From: Methylomarinum sp. Ch1-1
Lineage (GTDB): Bacteria > Pseudomonadota > Gammaproteobacteria > Methylococcales > Methylomonadaceae
Assembly (NCBI RefSeq): GCF_030717995.2
Contig: NZ_CP157742.1
Coordinates: 17,343-81,342, forward strand
Length of the DNA: 64,000 nucleotides
Reading direction: 5' to 3'
Position 1 is the stretch's first letter, and each line of letters begins with the position of its first letter. The notes beneath the pieces were generated by a model. It did not search any database, had not been told where the DNA came from, and worked only from the letters and a program-made list of their open reading frames with translations. A program made the position numbers and the translations under genes. Below, in pieces: positions 30,124 to 38,394 of the stretch.

Positions 30124-31917
30124 ATGCCCATCATACTCAACAGACGGAAAATAAATCTGTCCCCTTTGTTCACTTCCGGAATCAGCCGAGAGCGGCTTAA
30201 GAGTAATTGTGCAGTTTTCAAGATCACTCCGGCTCGGTGGGCCGGCCCACTTGGGCCACTTATCGAGTACCGACAGATTGGGCTTGATAACGATCGCTTG
30301 GTCTTTAATCTCACCCCGAAAAAAGTAATCCGAATTCATCGCATCAAGCACGGAAATAGCAGATTCTGCGATGGCAGCCTCATTCTTGAGGCTCAATTCC
30401 TTGCCCTCGTGCGTGACCCTGATAACAACTTGCGCCTCTATTCCGTGCTGCTCTATCTCAATCCCGCTCTGGCTCCGCTCGTGTATGACGCCAACCCAAG
30501 CCGACTGGATTTTCGCACATGACTCGGTGGTCTCGCCTTTATATGCCCCGGAAATAGTCTTATAACCTCTCTGTTTGATCGCTTCCCCGTATAACGAGAG
30601 CCGCTTCTCGTATCTGCCTCGGTATTCCTCCACGTTGCTTTTGGTTATTGTTTTGTCCGGAAGATTAATAGTGGCTCCTGCGTCCACGGCGGGAAGGAAG
30701 TGCAACATTTTCTTCACCCAGAGATAACTCATAGCTAATGCCTCTGGAGGATAGGCCACAGCTTTCAGAAGCAGTGCTGAGGCCGACGTGCCTTGCGCAT
30801 CTTCAAATCTCTCTACAGGGAAACCAGCCTTTCGAAATTTGTCAACAGCTAACTTATACCACATTGCTGCTTCAGCAACGTTCTGACCTATACCCCATCC
30901 TTCGATATACAGACGACCCAACCAAAGTGCTCCATGTGGATTTCCCTGCGATGCAGCCTTTCGAAACCATTTCTCAGCTTCGGCATAATCTTTGGAGACG
31001 CTTTGTCCATTCGCATACATAGCGCCGACTCTCCATTGTGCATCTGAATACTCCTGTTCAGCAGCTTTCCGATACCATTTCATTGCTTCGGAATAATCCC
31101 GTGATACCCTTTGTCCTTGGCCATAATACATTGTTCCAAGCGCTGTCTGAGCAGGCGGATATCCCTGCTCAGCAGCTTTGCGGTACCATTTCATTGCTTC
31201 GGAATAATCCCGTGATACCCTTTGTCCTTGGCCATACATTGTTCCAAGCGCTGTCTGAGCAGGCGGATATCCATGCTCAGCAGCTTTGCGGAACCACTTC
31301 ATCGCCTCCGAATAATCCTCATCCACACCCGAACCACTGTGATACATCCAGCCGAGAACAGCCTGTCCTTTTGGGTACCCTTGCTCAGCGGATTTACGGA
31401 ACCACTTCATCGCCTCCGAATAATCTTTGCTCACGCCGCGGCCTTCCGCATACATTGTACCAAGAGCATACTGTCCTCTAGGGTTTCCCTGTTCGGCGGA
31501 TTTACGGAACCACTTCATCGCCTCCGAATAATCTTTGCTCACGCCGCGGCCTTCCGCATACATTGTACCAAGAGCATACTGTCCTCTAGGGTTTCCCTGT
31601 TCGGCGGATTTACGGAACCACTTCATCGCCTCCGAATAATCTTTGCTCACGCCGCGGCCTTCCGCATACATTATACCAAGAGCATACTGTCCTCTAGGGT
31701 TTCCCTGTTCGGCCAGAGGTGTCAAAAGGCGGATTGCTTTTGCATAATCTTTGGAGTCAAAGGCTGATCGTGCCTCCTTTATATCTGCGTCAGAAGTTTT
31801 TAAGGTAATGGCCGCTTGTCCCTCTTCCCGGTCTGCGTTCGGTGGTACAGAGGCACATGCAGCACTCAACAAAATGAGCAAAAAGACTGCCTTGAACGAT
31901 AACCTGCTGGTATTCAT
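30118..31917 (-). CDS. Sel1-repeat (SLR) lipoprotein
   Basis: This 599-residue protein has a type II signal peptide with lipobox LSAAC at about residue 21, so it is probably membrane-anchored. Residues about 55-370 are tandem 36-residue Sel1 repeats such as GQYALGTMYAEGRGVSKDYS and EAMKWFRKSAEQ. The C-terminal 200 residues form a separate region I do not recognise. Sel1 proteins act as protein-interaction scaffolds. Three repeats are nearly identical in DNA. The gene looks like a lone integron cassette, with GTTAGGC just upstream and an attC-like site overlapping its stop. Confidence 0.88.
   Translation of the reverse strand: MNTSRLSFKAVFLLILLSAACASVPPNADREEGQAAITLKTSDADIKEARSAFDSKDYAKAIRLLTPLAEQGNPRGQYALGIMYAEGRGVSKDYSEAMKWFRKSAEQGNPRGQYALGTMYAEGRGVSKDYSEAMKWFRKSAEQGNPRGQYALGTMYAEGRGVSKDYSEAMKWFRKSAEQGYPKGQAVLGWMYHSGSGVDEDYSEAMKWFRKAAEHGYPPAQTALGTMYGQGQRVSRDYSEAMKWYRKAAEQGYPPAQTALGTMYYGQGQRVSRDYSEAMKWYRKAAEQEYSDAQWRVGAMYANGQSVSKDYAEAEKWFRKAASQGNPHGALWLGRLYIEGWGIGQNVAEAAMWYKLAVDKFRKAGFPVERFEDAQGTSASALLLKAVAYPPEALAMSYLWVKKMLHFLPAVDAGATINLPDKTITKSNVEEYRGRYEKRLSLYGEAIKQRGYKTISGAYKGETTESCAKIQSAWVGVIHERSQSGIEIEQHGIEAQVVIRVTHEGKELSLKNEAAIAESAISVLDAMNSDYFFRGEIKDQAIVIKPNLSVLDKWPKWAGPPSRSDLENCTITLKPLSADSGSEQRGQIYFPSVEYDGHA
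31388..31711. repeat. Three near-identical 108-bp tandem repeats in the Sel1 gene
   Basis: Units beginning GCGGATTTACGG start at 31388, 31496 and 31604, exactly 108 bp (36 codons) apart, and are almost identical. This marks recent expansion or homogenisation, a source of length variation by slippage or recombination. Confidence 0.9.
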
Positions 31918-31944
31918 CGATCTGTGTCCCTATGCGCTACGTGC

Positions 31945-31951
31945 GCCTAAC
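31945..31951 (-). other. Core-site-like GTTAGGC upstream of the Sel1 gene
   Basis: The minus strand reads TTGTTAGGCGCACG about 30 bases before the ATG, matching the GTTRRRY end that begins an integron cassette. The rest of the neighbouring attC is missing. Confidence 0.4.
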
Positions 31952-32166
31952 AAGTAATTATATAGTTTTCTGTATATCATCCATGATTACCTCACTCTGG
32001 GCAATAAATTCAGCGTATACCATCAAAACGCTAACGGTATATCTTATCGTATTGGATGATATAGGGTTTCTTCTTATCTTATCGATTGCCTGCTATTCAA
32101 CAATAACCAGTCACTCAAACAATTGTGATAAAAGACCGATTTGGGTCGTAACCCGCCCCGCCCCCC

Positions 32167-33054
32167 TTACCTCAACTTCTTCTTAACATCAGCCAACTCC
32201 CGCTTCCTCGCCAGCGCCTGATCAAACGTGTCCCCGGGCTTGGCGAATTCCGCCACCGATGTGCCGGTCAAACGCGCGATCACCGCCGCCCTGGTCTCGC
32301 CCGGCCTGGCCGCCCGGTCGATTTCCTCTTCGGTCAGTTGCTTCCTCTCCTTCGGCTGGCCTTTCATGCCGAATTGGAACTGAAAATGGGTCACCGTTCG
32401 GCCGGATTTGCGCTGGCCGTATTTAACCCACAGGTTGGAATGCGCGTTGATCTCCTCGATGGCCGGATCGATTACCCGCTTCTTCAGATCCCCCAGTCGC
32501 TTGTATTTGTCGCCGACCTGGAACTGATTTTTCAGCCACTCGACCTCGATTTCCCGCTCGCCGACAGAGCTCCATTGCACTAACAATTCGTATAGGCGGA
32601 TCGAATAGATGCTCTCGAAGCGGGCGACATGCTTGAGCTTGTACTGGGTGAACTCCTTCGACAGCCTGGACAGGTAGGGAATGATGCCGGAAGCGAAGTT
32701 CAGCACCAGCTTGCCCTCCCCCGGTATGTAATCGATGCTGCTGATCCAGCGGGTCTTGCGTTCGGTGATCTGGGGGTTTTCGGGATCGGGATCGTTGATG
32801 ACCACGCTGCGGTCGTACAGCTTTTCCGCCGCTTTCTTCAGGTCCCGGTAGGCGTTCGTGAAGCTGTCCAGGCCGGCCAGGTCGACAATCTCGGCGGCCG
32901 AAACTTCGAATTGATACTGCTCTGTCAATTCCTCCCTGGAATCAATCTGGGCGATGCACGCCAGCAACACGCGCTGTTCCGACAGGCTCAGCAGATAGCT
33001 GGCCTCGACGACTTTGTTGGATTTAACAACGATCAAGGACGCGGGCTTTTCCAA
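32167..33054 (-). CDS. Plasmid replication initiator (Rep_3/RepB type)
   Basis: This 295-residue protein starts MEKPASLIVVKSNKVVEASY and has the tandem winged-helix layout of the Rep_3 family. LSLSEQRVLLACIAQID is the first winged helix; SIYSIRLYELLVQWSSVGER and LGDLKKRVIDPAIEEINAHS form the second, which binds iterons. Nine iterons lie upstream of the start. The last 45 residues are charged and end KKKLR. Rep would bind the iterons to open the origin and repress its own promoter. Confidence 0.9.
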   Translation of the reverse strand: MEKPASLIVVKSNKVVEASYLLSLSEQRVLLACIAQIDSREELTEQYQFEVSAAEIVDLAGLDSFTNAYRDLKKAAEKLYDRSVVINDPDPENPQITERKTRWISSIDYIPGEGKLVLNFASGIIPYLSRLSKEFTQYKLKHVARFESIYSIRLYELLVQWSSVGEREIEVEWLKNQFQVGDKYKRLGDLKKRVIDPAIEEINAHSNLWVKYGQRKSGRTVTHFQFQFGMKGQPKERKQLTEEEIDRAARPGETRAAVIARLTGTSVAEFAKPGDTFDQALARKRELADVKKKLR

Positions 33055-33146
33055 GGGAATATAACGACATCAAATAAGTGTTGTCTGACTATACACCCGA
33101 TTCAATGCTAAAACAACGACAAATAAACCGCCATGTCGTCATGTAA

Positions 33147-33501
33147 CGATCAATTTGTCGTTGTATGAGATCAATCTGTCGTCATATCCAAAGAACCAAC
33201 GATCAATTTGTCGTCATATCGGCGCTGCAGGCCTTTAAAATCAAGGGTTCACTAGCAAATCCAAGATTTATAGAGCGCTCAACGATCAATTTGTCGTCAT
33301 ATGAGATCAATTTGTCGTCATGTAACGATCAATCTGTCGTTGTTAAACGATCAATTTGTCGTCATATAGAGATCAATTTGTCGTCATATCGGCGCTGCAG
33401 GCCTTGATTTTACTGACCAAAAACGCCCTTAAAATATATTAAAAAAGGAAAAAACAAAAAAGGGAAAGGGAGGAATTTTTGATTAACGATCAATTTGTCG
33501 T
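33147..33501 (+). repeat. Replication origin iterons (nine copies)
   Basis: The core (C/A)GATCAAT(T/C)TGTCGT occurs at 33147, 33168, 33200, 33283, 33304, 33326, 33348, 33370 and 33487, all in the same orientation. Most adjacent copies are spaced 21-22 bp, two helical turns. A GGCGCTGCAGGCCTT segment follows the third and eighth copies. An A-rich tract (33428-33460) may be the unwinding region. A partial inverted copy at about 33112-33125 near the rep start may be an operator. Confidence 0.92.
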
Positions 33502-33512
33502 CATATTGCCCG

Positions 33513-33713
33513 TCAAAGCTCCTCCTCGTCGACCTCCAGATCGCCCAAATCAGGGATCACTTTTTGCATCCGTTCCGGCCAATCGGCCCTTTCTTTTACA
33601 GTCAGGTAGATCCTGATTTCCTCCGGGCTCAAGTTCAGCCGCTGAAATTCGGCGGTTCCGACAACGGCCAGCCGGGAGGAAATGATCGATGGAACTAGAC
33701 TACTTTGCTTCAT
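33513..33713 (-). CDS. Small plasmid protein of unknown function
   Basis: This protein of about 66 residues starts MKQSSLVPSIISSRLAVVGT; its ATG overlaps the end of the kfrA-like gene. It continues FQRLNLSPEEIRIYLTVKER and ends in an acidic tail DLEVDEEEL. The overlap indicates translational coupling. The region between it and the iterons carries no other gene. I do not recognise a family. Confidence 0.6.
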   Translation of the reverse strand: MKQSSLVPSIISSRLAVVGTAEFQRLNLSPEEIRIYLTVKERADWPERMQKVIPDLGDLEVDEEEL

Positions 33714-34653
33714 CTGACTTCTTTCTCGACGCACCCAGCGATTGATAAACCTCCAGCCGGCCTTCCAGGTTCGCGACTTGTTTTTCGGCCTGAGAAGCGA
33801 TTTTCTTGGCCTCTTTCAGCTCATCCCTGGCCGCTTTCAGGTCAGTTAGCGTGGATTCATAGCGAACGCCCAGCTTCTCCAGTTCAACTGCGCAGGCGGA
33901 AAGCTCGGAAGCCTTGCTTTTGATGTCCGATTTCAGTTTGTCGTTGGCGTTGACGGTGGTATCCAAGGAAGTTTGCAGCTTGTGGACCTGCATGTCCAGC
34001 GACTTGATTTCGGCGTCCTTCCTTTTCAACTCAATGGCATGACTGTCCTGAAGTGCTTTCCGTTCCGCCTCGGCCGCTTTGTCGCGTTTTTCCAGTTCGG
34101 CGATTCGTTCTTTTAGCGCCTCGACTTCACTTTGAAGCTGTTCGTTGTCTTTGCTTAAACCGACGTTGACCTTCCCAGCATCAATCAGGTCGCTGACCGT
34201 TTGATTGTGCTCCCGGATTTTTTCATCCAGCTGGGCATTGATGTCGCCCAGATGCTCCTCCAGACGCTCGATTTTCATCGACTGGGCTTCGGAAAAGGCA
34301 AAAGCTTCCTCGACCCTGGCCTGATTGTCTTTTTCCGCCTGTTTCAATGCCTCCCGCTGGACATCCAGCTCTGCATCCGCAATGCCTTTGGCGATGTTCC
34401 AGATTTTTTTCAGCAGATCCTCGCCGTCCTTGGAAAGCTCTTCCGGCAGCTGAATAACGGCCGGCAGCGACTCGATGTCCAAGGCCTGGGCCTCTCCGGT
34501 CATCTTCCAGGTGTTTAGGTACTTGGTGATCGTCGTCAGGCTGCCCCGGCCCAGCTTGTCCAGCAGCTTGACCGCGGTGGGGCTTTCGCCCTGGGCGGCG
34601 ATGTCGGCGCAGGCGGCGTGTACTTCTTCTTCGGTCAGTCGGGGGGCAGCCAT
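33700..34653 (-). CDS. kfrA: KfrA-like plasmid DNA-binding coiled-coil protein
   Basis: This 317-residue protein begins with an N-terminal DNA-binding region of KfrA type (LTEEEVHAACADIAAQGESP then GRGSLTTITKYLNTWK, about residues 5-55). A very long alpha-helical coiled coil rich in E, K, A and Q follows to the end. KfrA proteins of low-copy plasmids bind their own promoter and support stable inheritance. An AT-rich palindrome upstream (34722-34752) is a candidate operator. Confidence 0.85.
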   Translation of the reverse strand: MAAPRLTEEEVHAACADIAAQGESPTAVKLLDKLGRGSLTTITKYLNTWKMTGEAQALDIESLPAVIQLPEELSKDGEDLLKKIWNIAKGIADAELDVQREALKQAEKDNQARVEEAFAFSEAQSMKIERLEEHLGDINAQLDEKIREHNQTVSDLIDAGKVNVGLSKDNEQLQSEVEALKERIAELEKRDKAAEAERKALQDSHAIELKRKDAEIKSLDMQVHKLQTSLDTTVNANDKLKSDIKSKASELSACAVELEKLGVRYESTLTDLKAARDELKEAKKIASQAEKQVANLEGRLEVYQSLGASRKKSDEAK

Positions 34654-34721
34654 GGTGTGCTCCTGATAGGGTTGGGTTAGATAACAGTATAGCAGCTTAT
34701 TACAGTTTGTAAAGTGTAAAT

Positions 34722-34752
34722 ATGATAATTACATAATTATGATAATTATCAT
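34722..34752. promoter_or_regulatory. AT-rich palindromic operator candidate
   Basis: ATGATAATTA and inverted TAATTATCAT arms surround CATAATTATGA about 70 bp upstream of the kfrA-like start. Position and symmetry suit autoregulation by the KfrA-like protein. Confidence 0.5.
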
Positions 34753-34791
34753 TTAAAATTACACCTTGCTTTCACCCCCTTCTTCTCAATA

Positions 34792-35655
34792 TCAACCTTT
34801 GTTGCAGCCCCTTGGGATCATCCAGGACCTGGACGGCCTGTCGTGCTTGGCGTAGTCCGCCACCGGGATAGTCTCGCCGGTGGCCCGCTCGATTTCGTCG
34901 ACGCTGACCAGGTAGCGATCCAGCTGGCCGCGCTTCGCCTCTTGTGAATTCGGCATGATCCAGGCAATCGCCCGCTCGTTCTGGCCGCCGCCGCGGACGA
35001 TTACTTTCCAGAACGCTGCCGGGGTCCTCACGCCGTGCGATTGGATGAAATAGTCGTCGGCGGGATTGTCGCCCCAGATCACGCCGCCGATCACCAGCAG
35101 CTCGTCGATGTCTCGGTAGCACTCGACAATCTCTTCCGTCATCAACCAGGCGCCCCGGTTCATGTTCGCGGCCTGCGGCAGGATGTTGGTCATCGTGTTG
35201 CTCTGCTTGATCGCGGTCTTGGAGTGGTCGAGGTGGTTGGCCGGCACCAGGTGGCCACGGTCATAGCGTTTTCCGTAAGCCCTAGCGCTGGTTTGCTGGC
35301 ACTCGACCGGAACGGATGGGTCCAGGAAAAACCGGCTGCTGCGCTTATGGCTGCCGGCGTCATGCTGGGCGTTATAGCGAAACTTCACCGCCCCCTTTTT
35401 TTCGCAATCGAGCCAGATCGTAAAGCCTTCGTAGTCCAGGCGGAGCAGTCTGTTTGATTGGGAAATAGATGCTTGCCGGGGGAGCGGATTTGATGCCGCC
35501 ACCCTTTTCAAGTGCACTGCTTTTTTCGGTTTGTGGCAATGATAGTCGCCGGTTTTGCGGTTGGTATGACAGCCTTCGGCGTTGGTGCCGCCGGAATGGG
35601 CGTAGATTGCTAAAGATGTAAACAGTAGAAATACAAACCATAAACAACGATACAT
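34792..35655 (-). CDS. Secreted DNA/RNA non-specific endonuclease
   Basis: The start at ATG 35655 follows GGAGGAGT and gives a signal peptide (MYRCLWFVFLLFTSLAIYAH). Next is a YHYH-like segment, HSGGTNAEGCHTNRKTGDYH-CH. The nuclease domain carries the DRGH motif (KRYDRGHLVPANH) with catalytic histidine, and NILPQAANMNRGAW with the metal-binding asparagine. The family cuts DNA and RNA outside the cytoplasm. At about 287 residues it matches EndoA/NUC1 size. Plasmid copies of this family are often linked to transfer or nutrient use, but no transfer genes are visible here. Confidence 0.88.
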   Translation of the reverse strand: MYRCLWFVFLLFTSLAIYAHSGGTNAEGCHTNRKTGDYHCHKPKKAVHLKRVAASNPLPRQASISQSNRLLRLDYEGFTIWLDCEKKGAVKFRYNAQHDAGSHKRSSRFFLDPSVPVECQQTSARAYGKRYDRGHLVPANHLDHSKTAIKQSNTMTNILPQAANMNRGAWLMTEEIVECYRDIDELLVIGGVIWGDNPADDYFIQSHGVRTPAAFWKVIVRGGGQNERAIAWIMPNSQEAKRGQLDRYLVSVDEIERATGETIPVADYAKHDRPSRSWMIPRGCNKG

Positions 35656-35892
35656 AACTCCTCCTTTTTGAGCAAAAAAGGCTGACTGTATCACTGATTA
35701 AAAAAGGTGCCTAAATCATCAGCCTATTCAATTTTAAGCCTTGCGGCGGTCAGGGGCAGGTAAGAGCGAATTGGGCGTAGCTGGATGGTTTCTGTTCGGC
35801 AGGGCAAAGGTCGAGGCGTTGTAGGGTGCGCTGCCTTTTGGCGCTGACGCGGTTTGTTGTCGGTTTGCCGATGGGAAGCGGTAAAGAAAAAT
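35656..35892. other. Intergenic region, no gene recognised
   Basis: The first 40 bases hold the nuclease gene's upstream sequence on the minus strand. Frames in the remainder lack starts and family similarity. Confidence 0.35.
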
Positions 35893-35920
35893 TCCAAAAA
35901 AAATGCGGCTAAGGAGCCGC
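35893..35920 (-). terminator. Intrinsic terminator after the ChaN-like gene
   Basis: On the minus strand GCGGCTCCTTAGCCGC forms a perfect 6-bp GC stem with a 4-nt loop, followed by ATTTTTTTT. It lies about 80 bp past the stop of the minus-strand gene at 36002. Confidence 0.8.
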
Positions 35921-36001
35921 ACGCGGAGAAGGGTATTTGACCTTAACCGTAACAACGGGTGAGTTATATCCTAGTCTCCGTTCTGGATTTGCGGAATGTG
36001 G

Positions 36002-36775
36002 CTAATTGCCGCGCGGCCGTTTGTCGCATTCCCAGGCGATGATTCCATCGACCACGCCTCTCGCCGTTTGATAGTCGAAGGCGTTGAGTAATGAAATCAG
36101 ATGTTGGTTCAGCAGCCCCAATGCTTCCGGCGAATCAGGCTCAATAAATCGGGCTTGGCTTGCGCAATCTCCCGCCCATAGTTGCGAATAGGACCTGACG
36201 TTTTCGCCCTCTGACGCCAGAATTTCTGCCGCATACGGTGAATATTCAACCATCGCCGGGTCCCAGTTCACCCGTTTCAGCGTATGCAGATTGCCGAGTA
36301 AAACCAATATAGGTGTCTCCCCTGCCCGCTTCGCCAGCTGCATCGCCATCCATTCGTCACGCCGCATCTTGTTACCAAATCCAGCGTCGATGGCGACCAG
36401 ACTCAGGCAGGCACCGGCATTGCGCAGCGCCGCCAAGCTGTCGAGCATGTCCCGGTAAGCTTGATGATCGATCGCCGGCGCAATGTCGATATCGGCTGCC
36501 GTCACACCGTCTCGCCCGATCTTCTCGATCGTGTCCTGCTGATTGCTGGCGATCTCCAGCGCGACGGTCAGGCAGTCGCCCTGCTTCAAATGTTCATTGA
36601 TCATCGAGCGAAACAGCCTAACCGATTCCGGGCGCTGATGGGATTCGCCGATGAAAGTGATGCTGTTCGGTTCAGGATTAAGATGGCCGTGAATTTGGCC
36701 GAGATCCCCCGCCATCGACATAACGGGGATCAGGAGTAATATGATATGGTATGATATGATATTATTCCATATCAT
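36002..36775 (-). CDS. Secreted ChaN/TIKI-like protein (putative)
   Basis: This protein of up to 257 residues has an N-terminal hydrophobic segment (IILLLIPVMSMAG) consistent with a signal peptide. It continues SITFIGESHQRPESVRLF, where GESH resembles the GxxH motif of ChaN/TIKI-type proteins. LVLLGNLHTLKRV carries a second conserved-looking histidine. The annotated ATG lies inside the ATATCATATC repeat array, so the first residues are repeat-encoded; a later ATG (M19) is possible. Function is uncertain: haem binding or peptidase-like activity are both family possibilities. Confidence 0.5.
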   Translation of the reverse strand: MIWNNIISYHIILLLIPVMSMAGDLGQIHGHLNPEPNSITFIGESHQRPESVRLFRSMINEHLKQGDCLTVALEIASNQQDTIEKIGRDGVTAADIDIAPAIDHQAYRDMLDSLAALRNAGACLSLVAIDAGFGNKMRRDEWMAMQLAKRAGETPILVLLGNLHTLKRVNWDPAMVEYSPYAAEILASEGENVRSYSQLWAGDCASQARFIEPDSPEALGLLNQHLISLLNAFDYQTARGVVDGIIAWECDKRPRGN

Positions 36776-36780
36776 ATCAT
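36741..36780. repeat. ATATCATATC repeat array 1 (partition locus)
   Basis: It consists of ATGATATGGTATGATATGAT, a short spacer ATTATTCC and inverted ATATCATATCAT. It overlaps the start of the ChaN-like gene and the end of the ParB-like gene. Confidence 0.85.
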
Positions 36781-37073
36781 TTAGTCAGCTCCTTGATTTT
36801 CTTGTCGATTTCTTTCTCGACAGCGGCTAGGCAAAACTTCTGCATGCTGTCCGGCGTGTGCTCGGCGATGTATTTCAGTTTCAGCAAATAAGGTTCGGAC
36901 AGTCTCAGGTTATAGACCTTGATGATGTCCTCGCGCACGCTTTCCGCTTCCCATGGATAAGCGGCATTGCGTTTCGGTTTGGCCTTCGGCGTCGTTTTCT
37001 CTTCGGCGCCGGTTAAAAAATTATCCAGGTCTGACGTCTTTTTAGTCGGGGGTCTGCTTTTCAATTCACTCAT
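36777..37073 (-). CDS. Small ParB/ParG-like partition partner
   Basis: The start at ATG 37073 lies within the last codons of parA (8-bp overlap) and gives about 98 residues. The N-terminal half is basic and disordered ([15 protein letters not shown], then KAKPKRN). The C-terminal half, [20 protein letters not shown] then [20 protein letters not shown], suggests a ribbon-helix-helix fold. Small centromere-binding proteins encoded directly after a short ParA define type Ib partition systems. The arrays around it are its likely binding sites. Confidence 0.7.
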   Translation of the reverse strand: MSELKSRPPTKKTSDLDNFLTGAEEKTTPKAKPKRNAAYPWEAESVREDIIKVYNLRLSEPYLLKLKYIAEHTPDSMQKFCLAAVEKEIDKKIKELTK

Positions 37074-37713
37074 CGGCAAATACCTCGTTGTACAGTGTTT
37101 CCATCTCACTAACCGCTTTCGGGTCCTTGGGCTTCAATTCGACTACAGCCTGGCCGTCTTTGGCCGCTTTTCGATACGCGATGCGGTCGCGGATGATGAC
37201 GTCGGCCAGTTCGAGATTGTCGAAATCATCCAATAGTTTTCCGGTGTCGTCGGATTCATGAACGGACGGGTTGGTCGAAGAACGGCTGATCACGACGGTG
37301 GCTTGCAGGTCCGGGTTGAAGCCCTTGGCTGTCTCAACCAGCGTATCCATCTGGTCGAGTGTCCAGATGTCGAATTGCGACGGCTGGATGGGGATATAGG
37401 CTCTTTCGGCGGCCACTAACGCCGACCTGAGTTCGATCGAGTCGCGTCCGCCGGCGTCGATGATGATGTCCTGGTAGCGCGTCGCGAGATCCTTGACTTC
37501 CGCCGCCAGGCCTTTGCCGAATTTCTGCACGCAAGCCACCCGCGGAGTGATGTTCTCCTCGTCCCGACTCTGCGCCCAATAATTCGCGCTGCCCTGCGGG
37601 TCGGTATCGATCAACAGAACGTCGCGTCCGGTCAAGGCGCGCATTGCAGCCAGGTTCGTCGCCAGCGTGGTTTTGCCGGTGCCGCCCTTCTCGCCGCCAA
37701 TTAAAATAATCAT
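37066..37713 (-). CDS. parA: ParA partition ATPase (type Ib)
   Basis: This 215-residue protein has the deviant Walker A of ParA/MinD ATPases, [17 protein letters not shown], with both lysines. [16 protein letters not shown] is the A' motif and [18 protein letters not shown] the Walker B region. It lacks an N-terminal helix-turn-helix, so it is the short type Ib form that cannot repress its own promoter. The small overlapping downstream gene is its expected DNA-binding partner. Repeat array 2 lies just upstream of its ATG. Confidence 0.93.
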   Translation of the reverse strand: MIILIGGEKGGTGKTTLATNLAAMRALTGRDVLLIDTDPQGSANYWAQSRDEENITPRVACVQKFGKGLAAEVKDLATRYQDIIIDAGGRDSIELRSALVAAERAYIPIQPSQFDIWTLDQMDTLVETAKGFNPDLQATVVISRSSTNPSVHESDDTGKLLDDFDNLELADVIIRDRIAYRKAAKDGQAVVELKPKDPKAVSEMETLYNEVFADE

Positions 37714-37770
37714 ATTATATCATCCTATATCATATCGTATGGTATGAAATCATATCATATCATATCATAC
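37711..37770. repeat. ATATCATATC repeat array 2 (upstream of parA)
   Basis: It holds about five partial CATATCATAT-type units in mixed orientation around CGTATGGTATG. It fills the gap between parA and the next gene upstream. Confidence 0.85.
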
Positions 37771-37775
37771 TGTTT

Positions 37776-38315
37776 TTAATCTCGATCATCAGGCAGTGTC
37801 AATCCGCCCCGCTCCATGAGTCGTGCTTTTTTGAGCATCGAATGGGCTGTCGGGTAAGTCTTGTAAAGCTCGCCTATCGTCCGGTAATAAGCGATGGTGT
37901 CGAACGGTTTTTCGGCTTGCTCGACGGTGGCCCGGGCGAGCAGTCGCCTGAAATCGGGGGAGGCGGTGACAATGCGGATGCCCTGGATGATCGAGGTAGC
38001 CGAATCGACCAGCAGCAAATGAAAGGGCAGGTAGCTTGAATTGTCTTCTATGGCTTCGTCGCCGGCCAGATGAATGGTGAAGGCCAGGTCGGACCAATCC
38101 AGGAAGCCGTCGATCTTGAACAGGAAGAACAAGACGTCATGTTCGTACGCAAGACCGAAAGAGGTGGAGCCGTTCAGGAACGCGGCGATTTGCTTTTCGG
38201 TCAGCGAAAAGTTGAAGGTCAGCAAGGGGCTGCCGCTGGCCAGCATGATGCTCATGCCTTCGGCCGGCATATCGTGATCGAACCTCTGACCGACTCCTAA
38301 GCGTAGTAAATCCAT
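37776..38315 (-). CDS. Unknown plasmid protein in the partition block
   Basis: This 179-residue soluble protein starts MDLLRLGVGQRFDHDMPAEG and has no signal peptide or TM segment. Visible parts include LLTFNFSLTEKQIAAFLNGS and a C-terminal basic helix region (YPTAHSMLKKARLMERGG). I do not recognise a family. It is flanked by arrays 2 and 3 and shares direction with parA, so a role in plasmid maintenance or in control of the locus is possible but unproven. Confidence 0.65.
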   Translation of the reverse strand: MDLLRLGVGQRFDHDMPAEGMSIMLASGSPLLTFNFSLTEKQIAAFLNGSTSFGLAYEHDVLFFLFKIDGFLDWSDLAFTIHLAGDEAIEDNSSYLPFHLLLVDSATSIIQGIRIVTASPDFRRLLARATVEQAEKPFDTIAYYRTIGELYKTYPTAHSMLKKARLMERGGLTLPDDRD

Positions 38316-38329
38316 GTCAGCGTCTTTAG

Positions 38330-38394
38330 TATGATATGGTATGAAATGATATCATATCATATCATACCATATCATATCATACTACTTTTTAGCC
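38330..38394. repeat. ATATCATATC repeat array 3
   Basis: It contains TATGATATGGTATGAAATGA and then ATATCATATCATAC with CATATCATATCATAC. It occupies the whole gap between the two unknown partition-block genes. Confidence 0.85.

Noticed and set aside
31038..31767. Plus-strand repeat proteins opposite the Sel1 gene
   Set aside because: They mirror the 108-bp repeats of the Sel1 gene, whose lipobox and 36-residue repeats are convincing.
33705..34518. Plus-strand frames opposite the KfrA-like gene
   Set aside because: They are antisense to a long coiled coil with clear N-terminal homology.
35893..35920. attC or operator role for the GCGGCT hairpin
   Set aside because: The T-run directly after the stem on the minus strand and its place after a stop codon fit an intrinsic terminator.
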